Below, in pieces: positions 5,757 through 11,085 of a stretch of 11,085 nucleotides of DNA (position 1 is the stretch's first letter; each line of letters opens with the position of its first letter). Location: NCBI GenBank assembly GCA_038207585.1, contig JBBQZP010000058.1, forward strand, positions 1 to 11,085. Reading direction: 5' to 3'. A program made the position numbers and the translations under genes. Source of the DNA: JBBQZP01 sp038207585 (GTDB taxonomy: Bacteria; Pseudomonadota; Alphaproteobacteria; Rhodobacterales; Rhodobacteraceae). The notes beneath the pieces are model-generated. The model searched no databases and was not told the origin of the DNA. It was given only the letters and a program-made list of their open reading frames with translations.

Positions 5757-5872
5757 GGGTGCCGGGCTGATCCGACCGAACTTTCCCGATGGCCTGTGCG
5801 ATTTGCGCGCCTTGGGGGTTTCCGCAGCTTTATCAGAAGGGCCCGACCGCTGTGTGCGGCGGGCGACATATC

Positions 5873-6097
5873 ATGCAACAGAAGAATATGGGCGCGGGGC
5901 CGGTTCCTGCGCAAGTGCAGCTTGAAGCGGTGATTGCAGAGCTTGGCGCGGGCCGGGTGATTTTGCGCGCATTGGTGGCAATGCTGTGGGGCGGGCCGCC
6001 GCGGCCGATGGCGGCCTCTGATCTGAGCCCGCATTTGCGGCGTGATATCGGGTTGAAGCCGCAAGGGGAACGGCGGCATCCGGGGGATTATCTGTGA
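5873..6097 (+). CDS. Small DUF1127-like protein
   Basis: 74 residues. The N-terminal half carries a helix rich in Ala/Leu/Val (about residues 18-42, with VIAELGAGRVILRALVAML). The C-terminal part has LSPHLRRDIGLKPQ (about 51-64), resembling the LxDRxLxDIGL tail of DUF1127/YjiS-like proteins, of which Rhodobacterales have several. One family member, CcaF1 of Rhodobacter sphaeroides, is reported to bind RNA. The ATG at 5873 is the best start; ATG 5789 is in frame but has no ribosome site and would add an unlikely Cys-rich extension. The Shine-Dalgarno (GGCGGG about 10 bases upstream) is weak. Its end overlaps the end of the convergent phosphoesterase gene by 10 bases. Function is not established. 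Confidence 0.6.
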   Translation: MQQKNMGAGPVPAQVQLEAVIAELGAGRVILRALVAMLWGGPPRPMAASDLSPHLRRDIGLKPQGERRHPGDYL

Positions 6098-6828
6098 CGC
6101 GTGATCCAGCCCGTCGCCAGCGCCTCTGCCCAGTCGGGGCGCTGTGCGGCTCGGGCAAGGTTTGCCATGCGGGTGCTTTCATAGGGGATGTGGCGGTGTG
6201 CGACCGCCCATCCCAGCGGTTTGCGGTCAAGGATTGCGTAGCTGGCGAAAGGGTGACCTGCGCTTACGACATGATCGGCGTCGGTATAGGCCGGGCACCC
6301 AACCGCGCCGGGATTGACCAGTTGGCGACCATCCGGTAGCCGGATGTGGCGCGCGATATGGCTGTGACCGCACAGGAGAAGTGCGTGCGGGATCGTTTCG
6401 GCGCGCCCGGCGATGGTCGCCAGTGGTGCGCGGCGGGTGGTGCCATCGGGCGTGATCTCTTCTGCCCAATAAGTCGTGTCATCCTGCGGGGTGGCGTGGC
6501 ACAGGAAGATATCGTCGATCACCTGCGTCGGCGGCAGGCTGGCAATCCACGCAAGCGTTTGCGGGGAAAGCTGCGCGTGGGCATGGGCGTCGGATGGCCC
6601 CATCTGTGCTGCGTCGCCCAGCAAATAGCGGTCATGGTTGCCAAGTACGGTCGCGGTGATGTTTGCTTCGTGCAACAATTCCGCCGTGCGCGCGGCGTCC
6701 AGCGGGCCGGAAAAGCAATCTCCCAGATTGACGATTGCATCGGGCGATTGCGTCCTGATGTCGGCCAGCGTGGCGGTCAGCGCGTCAGAGTTGCCATGCA
6801 CATCTGCGATCACCGCCAGCCGCATCAT
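6088..6828 (-). CDS. Metallophosphoesterase family protein (calcineurin-like)
   Basis: 246 residues with the full set of dinuclear-metal motifs: D9-x-H11 in IADVHGN, D37 in LGDCFSGP, N64-H65 in GNHDR, H111 in CHATP, and H155/H157 in GHSH. The order and length fit the YfcE/MJ0936 group of cytoplasmic phosphodiesterases and phosphatases. The physiological substrate is not predictable. The start ATG at 6828 overlaps the stop of the aldehyde dehydrogenase gene by four bases (ATGA), and a second in-frame ATG follows at 6825, so translation is probably coupled to the upstream gene. Nothing in the motifs links it to aldehyde oxidation; the link is co-expression only. The 3' end overlaps the convergent small gene by 10 bases. 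Confidence 0.9.
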   Translation of the reverse strand: MMRLAVIADVHGNSDALTATLADIRTQSPDAIVNLGDCFSGPLDAARTAELLHEANITATVLGNHDRYLLGDAAQMGPSDAHAHAQLSPQTLAWIASLPPTQVIDDIFLCHATPQDDTTYWAEEITPDGTTRRAPLATIAGRAETIPHALLLCGHSHIARHIRLPDGRQLVNPGAVGCPAYTDADHVVSAGHPFASYAILDRKPLGWAVAHRHIPYESTRMANLARAAQRPDWAEALATGWITRHR

Positions 6829-8282
6829 TCGGCCGCTTGCACGGCGTCATTGTCCCAGCCGGAAATTGCCTTGACCTCAAGGAACTCCTCGATCCCCCAA
6901 TGCCCGCCCTCGCGCGCGCGTCCCGAGGCTTTGACCCCGCCAAAGGGCGAACCCGCCCCGCGCGATTTGTAGTTCATCTCGACCATGCCCGATTGCAACT
7001 GGCGCGCAAGGCGGTTGCGGCGCGCGCCGTCGGTGGATTGGACATAGTTGGTCAGGCCGTAAGGCGTGTCATTGGCGATGCGCACGGCTTCCTCCTCGGT
7101 GTCAAAGGGGATCATGGCGAGGACCGGGCCGAAGATTTCCTCACGCTCGATGGTCATGCCGGGGGTCACATCGGCAAAGATCGTCGGGCGGATGTAGAAG
7201 CCCTTGTTCATGCCATCGGGCAGGCCGGGGCCACCGGCGATCAGGCGCGCGCCCTCATCAATGCCTTTCTGGATATAGCCTTGGATCTGGTCCCATTGGC
7301 GGCGGTTTACCACCGGGCCGATATGATCGCCGGGGGTCGAGGCGGGGCCGACCTTGATTGCATCAGCCGTTTGCGCAGCAATTTCAATGGCACGGTCATA
7401 CAGCGAACGCTCGACCAGCATCCGCGACGGCGCATTGCAGGACTGGCCCGAGTTATACATCATCTTGGTCACACCGCGCGCGACTGCGCCTTCGCCCGCA
7501 TCGGCAAAGATCACATTCGCGCCCTTGCCGCCCAGTTCCAGCACCACGCGTTTCATCGTTTCGGCCGCCGCGATGGAAATCGCACGCCCCGCACGGGTGG
7601 AACCGGTAAAGGAAATCATCTCGACATCGGGATGCGCCGAAAGCTGCGAGCCGACGCCTGCGCCGTCGCCGTTTACCAGATTGAACACACCCGCAGGCAC
7701 GCCCGCATCATGCACGAATTCGGCGAACAAAAGCGACGACAGCGGCGCCTCTTCCGAGGGTTTGAGCACACAAGTACAGCCTGCCAGAAGGGCCGGAATG
7801 ACCTTCAGCGTCACCTGATTCATCGGCCAGTTCCACGGCGTGATCAGGCCAACCACGCCGATGGGTTCCAGCGCGATGCGGTCATTCGGGGCATGCGGGC
7901 CAAGCGGGCGGACCCATTCCATCGCATCAAACGCCGTCAGGAAGTTCTTCAGATGCCAGGGCAGACAGGGGGCCTGATCGGACCGGCTCATATCAATCGG
8001 CGCGCCCATTTCAAGGCTGATGGCATGGGCCATTTCCTCAACCCGCCGCTCGTATTGCTCCAGAATCGCGGCCACATAAGCGCGGCGCTGAGCCGGGGGC
8101 GTTGCGGCCCATGCCGGGAAGGCGGCTTTTGAGGCGGCCACGGCGGCGTCGGTATCGGCCTTGTCGCCAAGGCTGATCACGGCGCAGACCTCTTCGGTTG
8201 ACGGGTCGATCACGTCGCAGTCGCGTTTCGCTTTTGGTGCAACCCATGCGCCGTTGATATAGAAATTGCGGTTGGTGATCAT
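6825..8282 (-). CDS. NAD(P)-dependent aldehyde dehydrogenase
   Basis: 485 residues, the full length of the ALDH superfamily. It oxidises an aldehyde to the acid with NAD(P)+. The Rossmann-type cofactor domain has TPWNWP (148-153, N151 stabilises the oxyanion), VLKPSEEAPLSS (172-183) and SFTGSTRAG (224-232). The general base E249 is in LELGGKG (248-254) and the nucleophile C282 in NSGQSCNAPSR (277-287). EEIFGPV (381-387) and SPFGGVKASG (445-454) complete the set. The ATG at 8282 has GGAGG five bases upstream. It is first in a two-gene unit with the phosphoesterase. The sequence resembles broad-range short aliphatic or betaine-type aldehyde dehydrogenases, but the substrate is not decidable, so no symbol is given. 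Confidence 0.93.
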   Translation of the reverse strand: MITNRNFYINGAWVAPKAKRDCDVIDPSTEEVCAVISLGDKADTDAAVAASKAAFPAWAATPPAQRRAYVAAILEQYERRVEEMAHAISLEMGAPIDMSRSDQAPCLPWHLKNFLTAFDAMEWVRPLGPHAPNDRIALEPIGVVGLITPWNWPMNQVTLKVIPALLAGCTCVLKPSEEAPLSSLLFAEFVHDAGVPAGVFNLVNGDGAGVGSQLSAHPDVEMISFTGSTRAGRAISIAAAETMKRVVLELGGKGANVIFADAGEGAVARGVTKMMYNSGQSCNAPSRMLVERSLYDRAIEIAAQTADAIKVGPASTPGDHIGPVVNRRQWDQIQGYIQKGIDEGARLIAGGPGLPDGMNKGFYIRPTIFADVTPGMTIEREEIFGPVLAMIPFDTEEEAVRIANDTPYGLTNYVQSTDGARRNRLARQLQSGMVEMNYKSRGAGSPFGGVKASGRAREGGHWGIEEFLEVKAISGWDNDAVQAAE

Positions 8283-8347
8283 GGCAGCCTCCGATGCGTT
8301 TGGCCTTCAGGGTGACAGGCCAGCGGCAGAGTCGCAAGGCCGGGGCT

Positions 8348-8375
8348 TTGCCCTTGGCGCGGACATGGCTATACC
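8348..8375 (+). promoter_or_regulatory. Possible promoter for the glycosyltransferase pair
   Basis: TTGCCC (8348-8353), 16 bases, then TATACC (8370-8375), in the 116-base gap between the divergent dehydrogenase and glycosyltransferase genes. The match to a sigma-70 promoter is fair, with a short spacer. The start codon is 23 bases downstream of the -10. I see no clear promoter for the dehydrogenase on the other strand. Confidence 0.3.
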
Positions 8376-8398
8376 AAGCGGGTAATCGCGGAGGGGTG

Positions 8399-9301
8399 AT
8401 GTTCGGTTTTCTGAAACGCGCGCGCAGTGTGACGAAGATCGCCTTTGATCCGCCTGCGGCTCTGCCGGGCCGGGCCGGGATAGCGATGGTTCTGATCGTG
8501 CGGAATGAGGCGGCGCATATCGCCGAATGGGCGCGGTTTCATCTGCTCGCTGGGGTCGCGCATATCTACGCCTATGACAACGGCTGCACCGATGGCACGA
8601 TTGCGGCTTTGCGGGCGGCGGTGGACCCCGCGCGGCTGACCGTTCTGCCGTGGAACCAGAAGCTGCGTGATGGCGTGCGGGGGCTGGAGATTCACAATCA
8701 GGTTCTGGCCTATGCCCATGCCAGCCGCAATTTCGGCGGGGCCTATCGGTGGATGAGTTTCATCGACGTTGACGAATTTCTGGTGCCCGTGCAGGCGGAT
8801 GATCTGCCCGGCGCGCTGGCGCATCTGGGGACATGTCGCAACATCAGCCTGCCGTGGCATATGTTCGGGCGGTCGGGGCATATGGACGCGCCCGAGGGCG
8901 GGGTGATTGCGAACTATACCCGCCGCAACCCCGCCCCGATGAGTGATGTGAAGGGCCTGCGGAACTTCAAGATGATTGTGGACCCCTGCCATGTGACGGC
9001 AATCAAGGTGCATCAGGTTGAAACGGATGGAGGCAGCAGCACCTGCAACGATATGGGGCTGGAAGTGCGCGGCGCGGCGCGCGAGGCGGCGTCGTTCTAT
9101 TCGGCGGCGCATATTCAGTTGAACCATTATTACACCCGATCTGACGCCGAGTTGCAGGCGAAAATCGCGCGCGGCCCGAACCTGACAACACCCGACACCG
9201 ACCACCTGCGCCGCGTCATGCGCAAGGTCGCGGCAATCGAGGCGGCCGAGGTCGAGGACCGCGCGGCGCTTGATTTCCTTGCGCGGCGGGGGACGGCATG
9301 A
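8399..9301 (+). CDS. GT92-like glycosyltransferase (DUF23-type)
   Basis: 300 residues with no membrane segment. Motifs of the GT92 / glyco_tranf_2_4 type follow in order: VLIVRNEAAHIAEW (31-44), YAYDNGCTDGT (58-67), the metal/nucleotide-sugar motif FIDVDEFLVP (121-130, D123 and D125), LPWHMFGRSGH (151-161), NYTRR (172-176) and NHYYTRS (242-248). It should transfer a sugar from a nucleotide donor in the cytoplasm, probably to a surface polysaccharide or lipid-linked glycan; donor and acceptor are unknown. ATG 8399 is chosen because GGAGG (8390-8394) is close upstream; the same frame is open from 8294, but that would add 35 residues overlapping the divergent promoter region. It overlaps the next glycosyltransferase by four bases, so the two are translationally coupled. 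Confidence 0.85.
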   Translation: MFGFLKRARSVTKIAFDPPAALPGRAGIAMVLIVRNEAAHIAEWARFHLLAGVAHIYAYDNGCTDGTIAALRAAVDPARLTVLPWNQKLRDGVRGLEIHNQVLAYAHASRNFGGAYRWMSFIDVDEFLVPVQADDLPGALAHLGTCRNISLPWHMFGRSGHMDAPEGGVIANYTRRNPAPMSDVKGLRNFKMIVDPCHVTAIKVHQVETDGGSSTCNDMGLEVRGAAREAASFYSAAHIQLNHYYTRSDAELQAKIARGPNLTTPDTDHLRRVMRKVAAIEAAEVEDRAALDFLARRGTA

Positions 9302-10176
9302 GGCTGGCGGTCGCGGTCTTTTCCTACAATCGTGGTGATTATCTGCGCAATTGTCTGGAAAGCCTGCGACGCAACATGCCCTTTGCCGAAGTGACCGTCT
9401 TTGACGACCACTCCGACGATCCGGCAACGGTGGCCTATCTTGCCACCTTGAGCGAACGGGTGGTGCAACCCCCCAAGAACAAGGGCACCCGGCACGGCGG
9501 GCTTTATGCCAACATGCAGGCGGCTTTGCGCGATACTGTGGCCGATATGCTGTTGTTTCTACAAGAGGATATGCAGGTGGTGCGGCCCGTTTCGGAAGGT
9601 GATGTGCAGGCAATTTCGGCGCTGTTCGATGCCGACCCGAACCGCGCTTTCGTCTCGCCCAGCTTCATCAAGGGCCTGCGGCGCGGGCGCTATTTGCGGG
9701 GAATGATGCCCTGCGCCACCCCGCGCAGTTATGTCAGCCGGAACCATGCCGACCGGCTTGCCTATTTCGATGTGGCGGTGGCACACGTCGCCCGTCTGCG
9801 CGCTGCCGACTGGCACTTTGCGCCCGGCGAACACGCCAATGTTCTGCGGGCGCGCGTGGACTTTGCCGACATGCCGGTGATGGCCGATCCGTTCGTGTTC
9901 TATTGCCCTGAAGTGCCGATTTTCCGCAACCGGGGCCGCAGTCTTGCGTCGCGCTTGGCGGCGCGGGTGACGGGGCCGGATTTAAAGGCCTTTGCCGATA
10001 TGACCGACACCGAAACGCAGGCCTTTCACGCCCGCCCGCTGGACCAGTGGCCCGTGGCCGAAGATTTTCTGCGCCCCCTGAACCCGCGCGTGCGCCGCCC
10101 CTTTGTCTATGCCGATGTGCGGGCGCGCTGGTGGCTTCGGGTGTTGCACAAGCTGGAACAAGCGCTGAAGCGGTGA
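9298..10176 (+). CDS. GT2-like (GT-A fold) glycosyltransferase
   Basis: 292 residues. The N-terminus MRLAVAVFSYNRGDYLRNCL (1-20) is the first strand and helix of a GT-A fold. VTVFDDHSDD (32-41) supplies the nucleotide-binding acidic pair, and LLFLQEDMQV (85-94) stands where the DxD motif normally lies, with E90-D91 as likely metal ligands. The C-terminal 100 residues, ending VRARWWLRVLHKLEQAL, carry a basic/aromatic amphipathic helix that may contact the membrane; there is no transmembrane segment. The start ATGA overlaps the stop of the GT92-like gene. The pair probably builds consecutive linkages of one glycan. Donor, acceptor and pathway are unknown, and no polymerase, flippase or nucleotide-sugar gene is present nearby. 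Confidence 0.82.
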   Translation: MRLAVAVFSYNRGDYLRNCLESLRRNMPFAEVTVFDDHSDDPATVAYLATLSERVVQPPKNKGTRHGGLYANMQAALRDTVADMLLFLQEDMQVVRPVSEGDVQAISALFDADPNRAFVSPSFIKGLRRGRYLRGMMPCATPRSYVSRNHADRLAYFDVAVAHVARLRAADWHFAPGEHANVLRARVDFADMPVMADPFVFYCPEVPIFRNRGRSLASRLAARVTGPDLKAFADMTDTETQAFHARPLDQWPVAEDFLRPLNPRVRRPFVYADVRARWWLRVLHKLEQALKR

Positions 10177-10325
10177 ACGGATTTCGCGGCGTTCTGCGAT
10201 GTGCGCAACATTGATCCAAAAGAAAGCGCCGCCGCCCGTCATTCGTCTTTTTTCCTGCCAGAGGGGTGCGGAACCGGCGAAAGATGAATAGATAAACATT
10301 AACTCATTCAGACAAAGGAACCTCC
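10177..10325 (+). promoter_or_regulatory. Upstream region of the peroxiredoxin gene
   Basis: The distal part is GC-rich with a T-run (CTTTTTTCC, about 10245-10253) but no stem directly before it, so it is not a clear terminator. The proximal part turns AT-rich at 10281-10310 and carries TGAAT (10285-10289) and ATTCA (10306-10310) as a dyad with a 16-base centre. This is the likely promoter/operator zone. I see no consensus -35/-10 pair and no full OxyR box. The Shine-Dalgarno AAAGGAA (10314-10320) is strong. Confidence 0.4.
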
Positions 10326-10982
10326 ATGTCCGTCCGCATCAACGACGTAGCCCCCGATTTCACCGCTGATTCCACCGCTGGCACGATCCATTTCCACGAC
10401 TGGCTGGATGGCCACTATGCCATCGTCTTTTCGCACCCGCGCGATTTCACGCCGGTCTGCACCACGGAATTCGGGGCGGTCGCCCAGCTTGCCCCCGAAT
10501 TTGCCAAGCGCAAGACCAAGGTGATCGGCGTTTCGGTTGACAGCGTGACTGAGCATACCAAATGGAAGCGCGATATCGAGGCGTTCGGCGGTGCCCCTGC
10601 CGATTTCCCGATTATTGATGATACCAGCCTGACGGTCGCCAAGGCCTATGACATGCTTCCCGCCGAATATTACCTACCCGCCGAAGGCCGCACGCCCGCT
10701 AACACTGCTACGGTCCGCACCGTCTATATCATCGGGCCGGACAAAAAGGTAAGGCTGACCATGACCTATCCGATGTCGGTCGGCCGCAACTTTGCCGAGA
10801 TTCTGCGCGCGCTGGATGCCGTGCAGGCCACCGATGGCGTGCCGATCGCCACGCCCGCCAACTGGATTCCCGGTCAGGATGTGATTGTCGCGCTTAGCCT
10901 GAACGACGCCCAGGCGACCGAGAAATTCGGCCCGCTGGATATCAAGCTGCCCTATCTGCGGTTCGCCAAACAGCCCGCCTGA
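10326..10982 (+). CDS. 1-Cys peroxiredoxin, Prx6 type
   Basis: 218 residues, typical for Prx6 (about 210-225). It reduces hydrogen peroxide and organic or lipid hydroperoxides in the cytoplasm. The peroxidatic motif HPRDFTPVCTTEFG lies at 37-50, with C45 as the peroxidatic cysteine and T42 in the active-site loop. C45 is the only cysteine in the protein, so a resolving thiol must come from another molecule. The Prx6 C-terminal dimerisation extension is present, with YPMSVGRNFAEILRALDAVQ (148-167) and TPANWIPGQDVI (176-187). The ATG at 10326 is five bases after AAAGGAA. The gene is probably monocistronic, with hairpins directly after its stop. The best-matching older names are thiol-specific antioxidant or ahpC-like, but Prx6 is more precise. 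Confidence 0.95.
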   Translation: MSVRINDVAPDFTADSTAGTIHFHDWLDGHYAIVFSHPRDFTPVCTTEFGAVAQLAPEFAKRKTKVIGVSVDSVTEHTKWKRDIEAFGGAPADFPIIDDTSLTVAKAYDMLPAEYYLPAEGRTPANTATVRTVYIIGPDKKVRLTMTYPMSVGRNFAEILRALDAVQATDGVPIATPANWIPGQDVIVALSLNDAQATEKFGPLDIKLPYLRFAKQPA

Positions 10983-10998
10983 CCTGTTTTCAGGTTTT
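10982..10998 (+). terminator. Short intrinsic terminator of the peroxiredoxin gene
   Basis: ACCTG (10982-10986) and CAGGT (10991-10995) form a 5-bp stem with a TTTT loop. Its last base begins a TTTT run (10995-10998). The first A belongs to the TGA stop. The stem is short and the U-tract modest, so termination may be partial. Confidence 0.5.
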
Positions 10999-11005
10999 CA
11001 ATCCA

Positions 11006-11047
11006 AACCGCGCGCCCGCCCGGTCATGGTGGGGCGCGCGCGCGGTT
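11006..11047. terminator. Very stable GC hairpin after the peroxiredoxin gene
   Basis: Arms 11006-11021 and 11032-11047 pair as ten perfect base pairs, one C-C mismatch and five more pairs, around a 10-base loop. It lies 24 bases after the stop codon. No U-tract follows on the plus strand (it runs into GGGGGAAAA). It may block 3' exonucleases or act as a second, U-independent transcript end. Beyond it, 11048-11085 shows nothing I can assign. Confidence 0.5.
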
Positions 11048-11085
11048 GGGGGAAAAGGCACCAACAAAAGAATGCGTCGCCGGCA

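Larger units (their letters stand above)
5389..5872. other. 484-base region without a conventional gene
   Basis: The region separates the leftward flavoprotein gene from the rightward DUF1127-like gene. It holds a perfect dyad (5453-5478), a candidate dispersed repeat (5516-5562), a GC-rich stem GGCGG/CCGCC (5587-5591 with 5604-5608) followed by TTTAT, a small ORF with a consensus Shine-Dalgarno (5688-5756) and a nested hairpin with a T-run (5703-5745). Longer open frames here (for example leftward from 5689) run through the repeat and dyad and lack a ribosome site, so I treat them as chance. From 5757 to 5872 I see nothing definite. Confidence 0.6.

Noticed and set aside
6837..8132. 431-residue rightward open frame opposite the aldehyde dehydrogenase
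   Set aside because: It is Arg/His/Gly-rich with no domain, no ribosome site, and lies entirely antisense to a gene with complete catalytic motifs; long antisense frames are expected at this GC content.
10177..10255. Intrinsic terminator for the glycosyltransferase pair at the CTTTTTTCC run
   Set aside because: No stem ends directly before the T-run; the only GCGGCG/CGCCGC pairing spans about 40 bases and is not adjacent to it.
10270..10325. OxyR box or GGAAC-type ECF sigma promoter before the peroxiredoxin gene
   Set aside because: ATAG at 10288-10291 is not followed by the CTAT half-sites at the needed spacing, and GGAAC at 10270-10274 lacks a CGTT 16-17 bases later.

Overview
The window is high-GC DNA that reads as an alphaproteobacterial chromosome, most likely from the order Rhodobacterales (Rhodobacteraceae/Paracoccaceae type). 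The support is the codon use (strong G/C third positions, frequent GCG, GGC, CTG and TTG), a small protein ending in an LRRDIGL-type tail, and an AT-rich intergenic motif that I remember as common in that group. The genus cannot be fixed from the sequence. There is no rRNA, tRNA, CRISPR array, transposase or phage gene. This looks like ordinary chromosomal housekeeping and metabolic DNA.

Layout. 1-55: last codons of a rightward gene that runs off the edge. 57-482 (-): VOC-fold protein. 483-624: divergent promoter region with a good -35 box and two dyads. 625-2796 (+): tight three-gene operon of a LysE/RhtB-type exporter, a homocysteine S-methyltransferase family protein and the RNA pseudouridine synthase RluA; the last two are in one frame and separated by a single TAG. 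2797-2909: a short leader containing inverted repeats. 2910-3350 (+): small exported or membrane-anchored protein of unknown function. 3412-5388 (-): large iron-sulfur flavoprotein of the FadH/trimethylamine dehydrogenase architecture with a non-standard active-site motif. 5389-5872: a 484-base region with no conventional gene, holding a perfect 8-bp dyad, a candidate dispersed repeat, and a 22-codon ORF with a consensus Shine-Dalgarno and an internal terminator-like hairpin. 5873-6097 (+): 74-residue DUF1127-like protein. 6088-8282 (-): an aldehyde dehydrogenase followed, with a 4-base overlap, by a metallophosphoesterase. 8399-10176 (+): two glycosyltransferases (GT92-like, then GT2-like) that overlap by 4 bases. 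10326-10982 (+): 1-Cys peroxiredoxin of the Prx6 type, followed by two hairpins.

How the genes fit together. Four units look co-transcribed: exporter-methyltransferase-rluA, aldehyde dehydrogenase-phosphoesterase, the glycosyltransferase pair, and single genes around them. The methyltransferase beside an amino-acid exporter suggests methionine/homocysteine handling. The glycosyltransferase pair suggests sequential steps on one surface glycan. The peroxiredoxin is a stand-alone peroxide defence gene. I found no convincing new multi-gene system. The most unusual items are the region 5389-5872, the in-frame methyltransferase/rluA junction, and the altered active site of the flavoprotein.
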